Of a stretch of DNA of 5,960 nt, positions 1-4,540 are shown in pieces (within the stretch, counting starts at the first letter, position 1; each line of letters starts with the position of its first letter). Source of the stretch: an uncultured Collinsella sp. (lineage in GTDB: Bacteria > Actinomycetota > Coriobacteriia > Coriobacteriales > Coriobacteriaceae); assembly GCA_902475825.1 (NCBI GenBank), contig CABSBA010000101.1, positions 1-5,960 on the forward strand. Reading direction: 5' to 3'. The translations under genes were made by a program, and so were the position numbers. The notes under the pieces are model-generated. The model was not told the origin of the DNA. It searched no databases and was given only the letters and a program-made list of their open reading frames with translations.

Positions 1-120
1 GGCACCACGCCGTCCAACGCCATCCGCATGTTTATCGCCGCGTTCAATCGTTGCGGCACCTTTCCGTTCGACATTTCGCCCAGCGGGGCCTTTGGCACTG
101 CGCCCGATCCTCATCAATAA
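1..120 (+). CDS. RelB/DinJ-family antitoxin, C-terminal part (5' end outside window)
   Basis: An open frame enters from the left edge in frame 1 and runs 39 codons to a TAA at 118-120. The peptide begins GTTPSNAIRMFIAAFNRCG and continues TFPFDIS. This matches the end of RelB/DinJ antitoxins, where a 'GLTPSxAIRxF' helix of the ribbon-helix-helix fold is followed by a '(G)xxPF' motif. Known role of the family: the protein binds operator DNA as a ribbon-helix-helix dimer, and its C-terminal part neutralises a RelE/YafQ-type ribonuclease toxin. The usual gene order is antitoxin then toxin, but no toxin frame follows here: the next gene is a CPBP protease 83 bases on. The toxin may lie upstream, be lost, or be encoded elsewhere. 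The call rests on a short motif, and the start, operator and N-terminal half are not visible. Confidence 0.75.
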   Translation, partial: GTTPSNAIRMFIAAFNRCGTFPFDISPSGAFGTAPDPHQ

Positions 121-191
121 GTGATCCGTTTTCCTCCGTCCCCATGGGATCAGCTCTCTGCCGAGTTGTGGTAGAACTAGGGAACGGTTTT

Positions 192-198
192 GAGGAGG
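192..198 (+). promoter_or_regulatory. Strong Shine-Dalgarno that sets the CPBP gene start
   Basis: GAGGAGG lies five bases before the ATG at 204. The frame stays open upstream to an ATG at 51, which would overlap the antitoxin gene and has no comparable ribosome site. This site therefore favours 204. The gap 121-203 holds no other clear feature, and I found no convincing promoter in it, so cotranscription with the antitoxin is possible. Confidence 0.8.
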
Positions 199-203
199 TT
201 GGC

Positions 204-1106
204 ATGCTCAATGCGATGATTTGGGCGCTTGCCTGTTTTGGCGTTGTCGCTGCCGATATAGCCCTGAGCGTGGTGCTGTTTTCAGTTCTCGATGCCGTAT
301 CGGTGCTGACGGGCTATCCGATCGACAATCTCGATATCCAATGGTTCCAGGCTGCCGCTCAGACGGCATCGTTTTTGATGGCGCTGCTGTGGTGGCGTTA
401 TCTGTGGCCGCGTTCGTTTATGGCACGCCGGCAAAGTGAGCATCCACTCGGCGGGGGAGCGCGTGGGGCGTGGAAACGCATCGCCTGCGTTATCGTGATT
501 GGCCTGGCCCTGCAGGTGGTCGTTGGCTACGTGACCGACGCCGTGCTGTCGCTGTTGCCCGAGGCGGCGGCCGATTACAGCGAACTTGTCGAGGAGACGG
601 GCATGGGCGACACGAGCTATCTGGCCGTCCTGACCACGGTGCTCGGCGCGCCGTTTTGCGAAGAGCTCCTGGTGCGCGGCATCATCTTTGAGTTTTCGCT
701 GCGTGCGTTTAATCCGCAGTGCCGCCCACTTTGGAAGCGCCGGCGTCGTGCGAGCGCGCAGGACGGAGCCATGGTGCCCTGGGCGGCCCCAAGCACGTGG
801 GGTATCGCCGCGGCGATTGTGCTGCAGGCGGCAATCTTCGGTTTTATGCACATGAATTGGGTGCAGGGCTGCTATGCGGGTGCCGCCGGCCTCATTTTTG
901 GCTGGGTGCTCGTGACCACTGGAAAGCTCCGCTACACGATCTTGCTGCACTTTGCCTTTAACGCCGGGTCGTATCTCATGGGCCTGATGTGGTTTGTGAA
1001 CACGCCGCTCGACATGGCGGTCACGGTCGCTATCGCCGGCGTCATCCTCGTTGAGGCAATGCGGTCGCTCAAGCTGACGTGCCAGCTGGCTCGCTCCCGT
1101 CAGTAA
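204..1106 (+). CDS. CPBP-family intramembrane glutamic endopeptidase (Abi/CAAX protease-like)
   Basis: A 300-residue polytopic membrane protein. Hydrophobic segments lie at about 5-29, 48-66, 92-112, 140-152, 199-216, 222-239, 244-263 and 269-285. All three CPBP signature motifs are present. Motif 1 is EExxxR (E153, E154, R158, in CEELLVRGIIF). Motif 2 is FxxxH (F212, H216). Motif 3 is HxxxN (H249, N253). In this family (Rce1, bacteriocin self-immunity and Abi proteins) the glutamates and histidines form the intramembrane active site. Bacterial members process peptides or membrane proteins, and some protect against bacteriocins; the substrate here cannot be read from sequence. An insertion at about 168-196 between motifs 1 and 2 carries a basic cluster, KRRRR (178-182), likely a cytoplasmic loop. 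It follows the antitoxin remnant on the same strand and converges with ygiQ. The start is set by the Shine-Dalgarno at 192-198. Confidence 0.88.
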   Translation: MLNAMIWALACFGVVAADIALSVVLFSVLDAVSVLTGYPIDNLDIQWFQAAAQTASFLMALLWWRYLWPRSFMARRQSEHPLGGGARGAWKRIACVIVIGLALQVVVGYVTDAVLSLLPEAAADYSELVEETGMGDTSYLAVLTTVLGAPFCEELLVRGIIFEFSLRAFNPQCRPLWKRRRRASAQDGAMVPWAAPSTWGIAAAIVLQAAIFGFMHMNWVQGCYAGAAGLIFGWVLVTTGKLRYTILLHFAFNAGSYLMGLMWFVNTPLDMAVTVAIAGVILVEAMRSLKLTCQLARSRQ

Positions 1107-1108
1107 AT

Positions 1109-1211
1109 GTGATTCCCCTAAGGAAAACACGGTTAGGTGCGTCTGAACGTGTTCTCCCTAGGGAAATCACGGCTAGAGACAGCCTAAGTGTGTTCCCCCT
1201 AGGGAAAACAC
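1109..1211. repeat. Three tandem 22-bp palindromes on a 40-41 bp period
   Basis: Three imperfect palindromes occupy 1109-1130, 1149-1170 and 1190-1211. They share the pattern GTG(T/A)T, then CCCTAGGG or a close variant, then AACAC or TCAC. By my count they have 8, 9 and 9 of 11 complementary pairs. Centres lie at about 1119.5, 1159.5 and 1200.5, giving spacings of 40 and 41 bp, close to four helical turns. The 18- and 19-bp spacers are themselves related (both begin GG-TAG and share about half their positions), so the array is a diverged tandem duplication rather than a CRISPR. It fills the gap between the ends of two convergent genes, starting two bases after the CPBP stop. The palindromes have no loop and no T-run follows, so terminator function is not evident; dimeric protein binding sites or an intergenic repeat family are alternatives. 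Confidence 0.85.
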
Positions 1212-1230
1212 GCCTGGGCCGATGAAGGGG

Positions 1231-1260
1231 CGCCGGCTGGCCAGGAGACGCCGGCTGGCC
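1231..1260. repeat. 12-bp direct repeat beside the ygiQ stop
   Basis: CGCCGGCTGGCC occurs at 1231-1242 and again at 1249-1260, six bases apart, ending nine bases from the ygiQ stop codon. GGCCAG (1239-1244) and CTGGCC (1255-1260) could pair in ygiQ mRNA as a 6-bp stem with a 10-base loop. No T-run follows on the ygiQ strand, so it is at most a weak terminator. It may be simple GC-rich slippage. Confidence 0.5.
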
Positions 1261-1269
1261 CTCGCCACG

Positions 1270-3405
1270 CTAGTTGCGACGCCCGCCGCCGTTGGCGCCC
1301 TGACGCCCCTGGGCCGCGCGATTGCGCCCTGCGGTGTTTTGCGCGCGCGACATGCCGCCATGGCCCTTACTGCCTTTGGGTCCCTTGCCAGCGCCGCCAC
1401 CATGCGGTTTGCCGCCCTTCTTGCCAGTGCCGTGTCCGCCGCCGGCCGATGTCTCGCCCGGGCGTGGCGGCACGGGGCGAATCAGGCAATGCTTGGTGTA
1501 GCCGATCAGATCGCGGCGGCCGGCCTTTTCCAGCGCCTCACGCACGAGCTTGTAGTTCTCGGGCTTGCGATATTGGATGAGCGCGCGCTGCATGGCCTTC
1601 TCGTGCGGGTCGCGCGCCACATAGATCGGCTCCATGGTGCGCGGGTCCACGCCGGTGTAGTACATGCACGTCGACATGGTGGACGGCGTGGGGTAGAAGT
1701 CCTGCACCTGCTCGGGCATGTAGCCCATGTCGCGCACGGCCTCGGCAAGGTCCACGGCTTCCTTCATCGTCGAGCCGGGGTGGCTCGAGATCAGGTACGG
1801 CACCACGTACTGCTTGAGTCCGTATTCGCGGTTCAGGCGTTCAAATTTACGGCAGAACGCATCGTAGACGGCGCGGCTCGGCTTGCCCATCACGGACAGC
1901 ACCGCGTCGCTCACATGCTCGGGCGCTACGCGCAGCTGGCCCGAGACATGGTGCTCCAGCAGCTCGCGCAAAAACTCGTCCGAGGCGTCGGCCATGGTGT
2001 AGTCAAAGCGGATGCCACTGCGGACGAAGACTTTCTTGACGCCCGGCAGCTGACGCAGATCGCGCAGCAGCTGCGTGTAGCCGCTCTCGTCGACCACCAT
2101 GTTCTTGCACACGCTCGGCCACAGGCAGCGCTTGTTCTTGCACACGCCGTGCTTGAGCTGCTTGTCGCAGGCCGGGCGGCTAAAGTTTGCCGTCGGTCCG
2201 CCTACGTCGTTAATGTAGCCCTTAAACTCGGGGTCGCGCGTGAGCAGCTCGGCCTCGCGCATAATCGAGTCGTGACTGCGCATCTGCAGCACGCGGCCCT
2301 GGTGGAAGGTGAGGGCGCAAAACGAGCACTCGCCAAAACAGCCGCGGTTGGAGCTAATGGAAAACTTGATCTCGGCAAAGGCCGGCACGCCGCCCGCCGC
2401 GTCGTAGTCGGGATGCCAATCGCGTGCGTAGGGGAGCTCGGCGACCTCGTCCATCTCGTCGGTGGTGAGCGTCGCCGACGGCGGGTTCTGCACCACGTAC
2501 ACGCTGTTGGGATATGGCTCTACCAGGCGATGTCCGGTGATGGGGTCCATATTCTGTTGTTGCACGTTAAAGCTGCGCGCGTAGTTGAGCTTGTCGGCGG
2601 TAAGGTCGTCCCAGCTGGGCAGCAGGTCGTAGTCGTAGACCTCGTCGAGCGAGCCCGTGCGGTAAACGGTGCCGTTGATATAGGTGATCTGGTCGACGGG
2701 CAGCCCCGCGTCGAGCGCGTCGGCGATTTCGACAATCGCGTGCTCGCCCATGCCGTAGATGAGGATGTCGGCGCCCGAGTCGAGCAGTACCGAACGCTTG
2801 AGCTTGTCCTGCCAGTAGTCGTAGTGGGCCAGACGGCGCAGGCTCGCCTCGATGCCGCCGATGATGATGGGGACGTCCTTAAACGTCTGGCGGATGAGGT
2901 TGCCGTAGACCGTGACGGCTCGGTTGGGACGGCGCCCCTCCGCGCCACCAGGGGTATAGGCGTCGGTGTGGCGGCGGTGCTTGGTCACCGAATAGTGGTT
3001 GACCATGGAGTCCATGTTGCCGGCGCTGACGAGAAAGCCCAGGCGCGGCTCGCCGAGCACCGTGATGCTGGCGGGGTCGGTCCAGTCGGGCTGGCAGATA
3101 ATGCCCACCTTGTAGCCGTGCGCGTCGAGTACGCGGCTGACGATGGCCATGCCGAAGCTGGGGTGGTCCACGTAGGCGTCGCCGCAGATGTAGACAAAGT
3201 CGCACTGGTCCCAGCCACGCGCATCCATGTCGGCGCGGCTGACGGGGAGGAACTTGTCGCGGCCCGGTCGCCAGGGGCGGGCGGGCGCTGCTGAGGCATG
3301 CGCGGGTCGCGAGCCCTGCGCCTTGCCGCCGCGCTTTTGCTGCTGGCCCTGTTTGCCCTGCTGTCCCCGTTGGCTGTTCTGAGCGTGCTGAGGCTTTTTT
3401 GCCAC
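1270..3405 (-). CDS. ygiQ: YgiQ-family radical SAM protein
   Basis: A 711-residue protein with the domain order of E. coli YgiQ. A YgiQ N-terminal domain spans about 48-340 (CDFVYICGDAYVDHPSFG at 68-85; IIGGIEASLRR at 181-191). It is followed by a radical SAM core with CxxxCxxC at C356, C360 and C363, the expected [4Fe-4S]/SAM ligands. A further conserved cysteine set, C413, C422, C427 and C433, follows. Family-typical stretches include VRSGIRFDY (461-469), LRVAPEHVSDAV (491-502) and QVQDFYPTPSTMSTCMYYTG (566-585). The reaction and substrate of YgiQ proteins are not established to my knowledge. About 45 N-terminal residues are Gln/Lys/Gly-rich and about 57 C-terminal residues are Gly/Lys/Arg-rich, probably disordered and positively charged. 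The start is a GTG at 3405 preceded by GGGAGG; the frame is open to 3576, but that extension has no ribosome site and no family similarity. The gene converges on the CPBP gene and diverges from the YoaK gene. Confidence 0.93.
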   Translation of the reverse strand: MAKKPQHAQNSQRGQQGKQGQQQKRGGKAQGSRPAHASAAPARPWRPGRDKFLPVSRADMDARGWDQCDFVYICGDAYVDHPSFGMAIVSRVLDAHGYKVGIICQPDWTDPASITVLGEPRLGFLVSAGNMDSMVNHYSVTKHRRHTDAYTPGGAEGRRPNRAVTVYGNLIRQTFKDVPIIIGGIEASLRRLAHYDYWQDKLKRSVLLDSGADILIYGMGEHAIVEIADALDAGLPVDQITYINGTVYRTGSLDEVYDYDLLPSWDDLTADKLNYARSFNVQQQNMDPITGHRLVEPYPNSVYVVQNPPSATLTTDEMDEVAELPYARDWHPDYDAAGGVPAFAEIKFSISSNRGCFGECSFCALTFHQGRVLQMRSHDSIMREAELLTRDPEFKGYINDVGGPTANFSRPACDKQLKHGVCKNKRCLWPSVCKNMVVDESGYTQLLRDLRQLPGVKKVFVRSGIRFDYTMADASDEFLRELLEHHVSGQLRVAPEHVSDAVLSVMGKPSRAVYDAFCRKFERLNREYGLKQYVVPYLISSHPGSTMKEAVDLAEAVRDMGYMPEQVQDFYPTPSTMSTCMYYTGVDPRTMEPIYVARDPHEKAMQRALIQYRKPENYKLVREALEKAGRRDLIGYTKHCLIRPVPPRPGETSAGGGHGTGKKGGKPHGGGAGKGPKGSKGHGGMSRAQNTAGRNRAAQGRQGANGGGRRN

Positions 3406-3408
3406 GAT

Positions 3409-3415
3409 CCCTCCC
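3409..3415 (-). promoter_or_regulatory. Ribosome binding site setting the GTG start of ygiQ
   Basis: Read on the minus strand, GGGAGGG precedes the GTG at 3405 with three to four bases between. The spacing is slightly short, but this is the only purine-rich site near the family-consistent N-terminus. The next in-frame Met codon, residue 60, would cut into the conserved domain. Confidence 0.65.
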
Positions 3416-3436
3416 GGTGTTTGTATGCTGCACGTA

Positions 3437-3442
3437 ATTGTA
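3437..3442 (-). promoter_or_regulatory. Candidate -10 box of the ygiQ promoter
   Basis: On the minus strand the hexamer TACAAT, inside GGTTACAATTACG, matches the -10 consensus in five of six positions and fits the actinobacterial TAnnnT form. Transcription would begin near 3430, giving a leader of about 25 bases that contains the ribosome site. No good -35 is present at 17 bp (AGCCCC at 3460-3465). That position falls inside the inverted repeat at 3444-3476, which could mean activator dependence. Confidence 0.45.
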
Positions 3443-3443
3443 A

Positions 3444-3476
3444 CCAGTCTTTTTGGGACGGGGCTAAAAAGACTGG
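3444..3476. promoter_or_regulatory. 11-bp perfect inverted repeat, candidate operator between ygiQ and the YoaK gene
   Basis: CCAGTCTTTTT (3444-3454) and AAAAAGACTGG (3466-3476) are exact reverse complements around an 11-base centre, GGGACGGGGCT. The left arm starts two bases upstream of the ygiQ -10 candidate, so the element covers that promoter's spacer and -35 region. No T-run follows the stem on either strand, so a terminator is unlikely. A dimeric regulator site or a structured leader for a rightward transcript are both possible. Confidence 0.6.
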
Positions 3477-3511
3477 GGGAGTACATGAGCTGGGGGATCG
3501 GCGCGTCGATG

Positions 3512-3545
3512 CGGGGATCGTTTGTTTCCAGACTGTGTATCCCCG
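3512..3545. repeat. Short inverted repeat in the divergent control region
   Basis: CGGGGAT (3512-3518) and ATCCCCG (3539-3545) form a perfect 7-bp inverted repeat around 20 bases. It lies between the two divergent promoter candidates. A stem this short in GC-rich DNA can arise by chance, so function is uncertain. Confidence 0.3.
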
Positions 3546-3589
3546 TGTCGAAGGGGTCCTCTCGCGCGCACGCCATGTTGTCAATGGGT

Positions 3590-3595
3590 TACAGT
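3590..3595 (+). promoter_or_regulatory. Candidate -10 box for the YoaK-family gene
   Basis: TACAGT within GGGTTACAGTATG matches TAnnnT and four of six positions of the -10 consensus. It shares the GGTTACA core with the divergent ygiQ -10 candidate. Transcription would start near 3602, about 57 bases before the ATG. No clear -35 lies 16-18 bp upstream, so this remains weak. Confidence 0.3.
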
Positions 3596-3641
3596 ATGAA
3601 CGGCGGCTATGTTTCCGCCAACGCACGAGAGGGTCGTCAAC

Positions 3642-3648
3642 AAGGAGG
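3642..3648 (+). promoter_or_regulatory. Shine-Dalgarno setting the YoaK-family start
   Basis: AAGGAGG ends ten bases before the ATG at 3659. The frame is open upstream to 3425, but earlier starts lack a ribosome site and would add residues that look non-coding. An ATG at 3649 directly abuts the site and is out of frame. Confidence 0.75.
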
Positions 3649-3658
3649 ATGCACGACG

Positions 3659-4375
3659 ATGCAGCGTGCCAAACAGATATCGGAGTCTATTGAGCTGGGC
3701 ATCATCTTGGCGCTCGCCGGTGGCTTTATGGATGTGTATTCGTACATTGGGCGCGACCATGTTTTCGCAAACGCGCAGACGGGCAACATCTTGCTGGTGG
3801 GCGTGAGCATCTCGGAGGGCAATTGGGTGCTGGCGGGACGCTATTTCTTCCCCGTGGTGTCGTTTGCCGTGGGCATTATGCTTGCCGACCTGGTACACGA
3901 GCGGTTTGGCAGCGTGATCCACTGGCGCCAGGTGACGGTGTTCTTTGAAGCCGTCATCTTGCTGGGCGTGAGCTTTATCCCGGGCGGCGATTTTAACCTG
4001 CTCGCCAACTGCCTCACTTCGTTTGCCTGCGGCATGCAAGTCGAGAGCTTCCGCAAGATCCACGGTCACGGCATCGCTACGACCATGTGCATCGGTAACC
4101 TGCGCAACGCGCTGCAAAACGTGGACGATTACATCATCACCCACAAGCGCGGCTTTTTGGAAAACGGCCTGCTGTACTTTGGCGTGATCTTAACCTTTGT
4201 GTTTGGCGCCGTGCTAGGCAACTGGTGTATTGAGCGCATGGGCCTGCACGCCATCGTCGTGGCGAGCGTGCTGCTGTTTGTCGCGTTTGCCATCATGTTT
4301 ATCGACCGCGAGCGCGACTTGCGCTTACGCTGGAAATGTGCGGCCGATGCCTGGAAAGAGGGCTGTCGAAAGTAG
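3659..4375 (+). CDS. YoaK/DUF1275-family integral membrane protein
   Basis: A 238-residue polytopic membrane protein, the usual length for the family. The signature near the N-terminus is clear: GGFMDVYSYI (21-30) followed by FANAQTGN (36-43). A second conserved block, ACGMQVESFRKIHGHGIATT (123-142) leading to GNLRN (146-150), matches the second family repeat. Hydrophobic segments lie at about 11-30, 61-80, 93-108, 112-126, 169-190 and 197-215, and the C-terminus is charged and short. Members are described as YoaK or DUF1275 membrane proteins; substrate and activity are not established, and a transport role is only a guess. The start is ATG 3659, chosen for the Shine-Dalgarno at 3642-3648. 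The gene is divergent from ygiQ and ends six bases before a strong intrinsic terminator, so it is probably monocistronic. Confidence 0.9.
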   Translation: MQRAKQISESIELGIILALAGGFMDVYSYIGRDHVFANAQTGNILLVGVSISEGNWVLAGRYFFPVVSFAVGIMLADLVHERFGSVIHWRQVTVFFEAVILLGVSFIPGGDFNLLANCLTSFACGMQVESFRKIHGHGIATTMCIGNLRNALQNVDDYIITHKRGFLENGLLYFGVILTFVFGAVLGNWCIERMGLHAIVVASVLLFVAFAIMFIDRERDLRLRWKCAADAWKEGCRK

Positions 4376-4380
4376 AGGAA

Positions 4381-4418
4381 TGCGGCAAAGGGGCTGTCCC
4401 TTTGCCGCAATATTTTTC
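4381..4418 (+). terminator. Intrinsic terminator of the YoaK-family gene
   Basis: TGCGGCAAAGGG (4381-4392) pairs perfectly with CCCTTTGCCGCA (4398-4409), a 12-bp stem with the five-base loop GCTGT. The tail ATATTTTTC follows at once. It begins five bases after the TAG at 4373-4375 and insulates fucO from upstream transcription. Confidence 0.93.
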
Positions 4419-4426
4419 ATCTTCTG

Positions 4427-4481
4427 TTGAAACGCTTTAACAATTTTGACGTTCTCACGTGTTTTTTGTTTCAAAAGCGTT
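4427..4481. promoter_or_regulatory. Twin inverted operator-like sites upstream of fucO
   Basis: AACGCTTT (4431-4438) is repeated in inverted orientation as AAAGCGTT (4474-4481), with centres 43 bp apart, near four helical turns. The left copy sits in TTGAAACGCTTTAACA, whose core AAACGCTT fits the AAnCGnTT core common to LacI-family operators. The right copy, read on the minus strand as TAACGCTT, fits with one mismatch and abuts the -10 candidate. This arrangement suits repression with a paired or looped repressor. The left copy also ends in TTTAACAA, a Rex half-site, but its two half-sites are spaced two bases wider than a Rex operator. TTGACG at 4446-4451 is a possible -35, though no good -10 follows it at normal spacing. 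Confidence 0.5.
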
Positions 4482-4486
4482 AGGAT
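4481..4486 (+). promoter_or_regulatory. Candidate -10 box of fucO
   Basis: TAGGAT, within GCGTTAGGATGGG, fits TAnnnT and four of six -10 positions. Initiation near 4493 would leave a 48-base leader. The -35 region at 17 bp (CGTGTT) is poor. The T at 4481 is also the last base of the right-hand operator-like site. Confidence 0.35.
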
Positions 4487-4498
4487 GGGACTCGTAGC

Positions 4499-4521
4499 GT
4501 GGGGCGTAATGGGTGCCCCGC
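4499..4521 (+). other. Small hairpin in the fucO leader
   Basis: GTGGGGC (4499-4505) can pair with GCCCCGC (4515-4521) as a 7-bp stem including one G-U pair, with a nine-base loop. It lies just upstream of the Shine-Dalgarno and has no T-run. It could affect mRNA stability, or be incidental. Confidence 0.3.
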
Positions 4522-4528
4522 ACACGAT

Positions 4529-4534
4529 GGGAGG
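4529..4534 (+). promoter_or_regulatory. Shine-Dalgarno setting the fucO start
   Basis: GGGAGG lies six bases before the ATG at 4541. The frame is open from an ATG at 4499, but the 14 extra residues have no ribosome site and no family match. The start at 4541 gives the expected N-terminus MANRFVLNTISYHG. Confidence 0.85.
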
Positions 4535-4540
4535 CTATCA

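Noticed and set aside
282..1130. 282-codon open frame on the minus strand opposite the CPBP gene
   Set aside because: It is a His/Arg/Gln-rich shadow. The plus strand has all three CPBP motifs and a strong Shine-Dalgarno.
1109..1211. CRISPR array
   Set aside because: There are only three units, the repeats are imperfect palindromes, the 18-19 bp spacers resemble each other, and no cas gene is in view.
1222..3294. 690-codon open frame on the plus strand opposite ygiQ
   Set aside because: It is the GC-rich mirror of ygiQ. It is rich in Ala, Val, His and Arg, shows no family motif, and the opposite strand has unmistakable YgiQ motifs throughout.
3597..3658. Earlier ATG start for the YoaK-family gene at 3597
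   Set aside because: It is in frame but has no Shine-Dalgarno, and the added residues do not look like the family. The AAGGAGG at 3642-3648 supports 3659.
4425..4444. Rex operator upstream of fucO
   Set aside because: TGTTGAAACGCTTTAACA is a 7-of-9 palindrome ending in a Rex-like half-site, but the half-sites are two bases too far apart for the usual Rex operator. The AAnCGnTT core fits a LacI-type site better.
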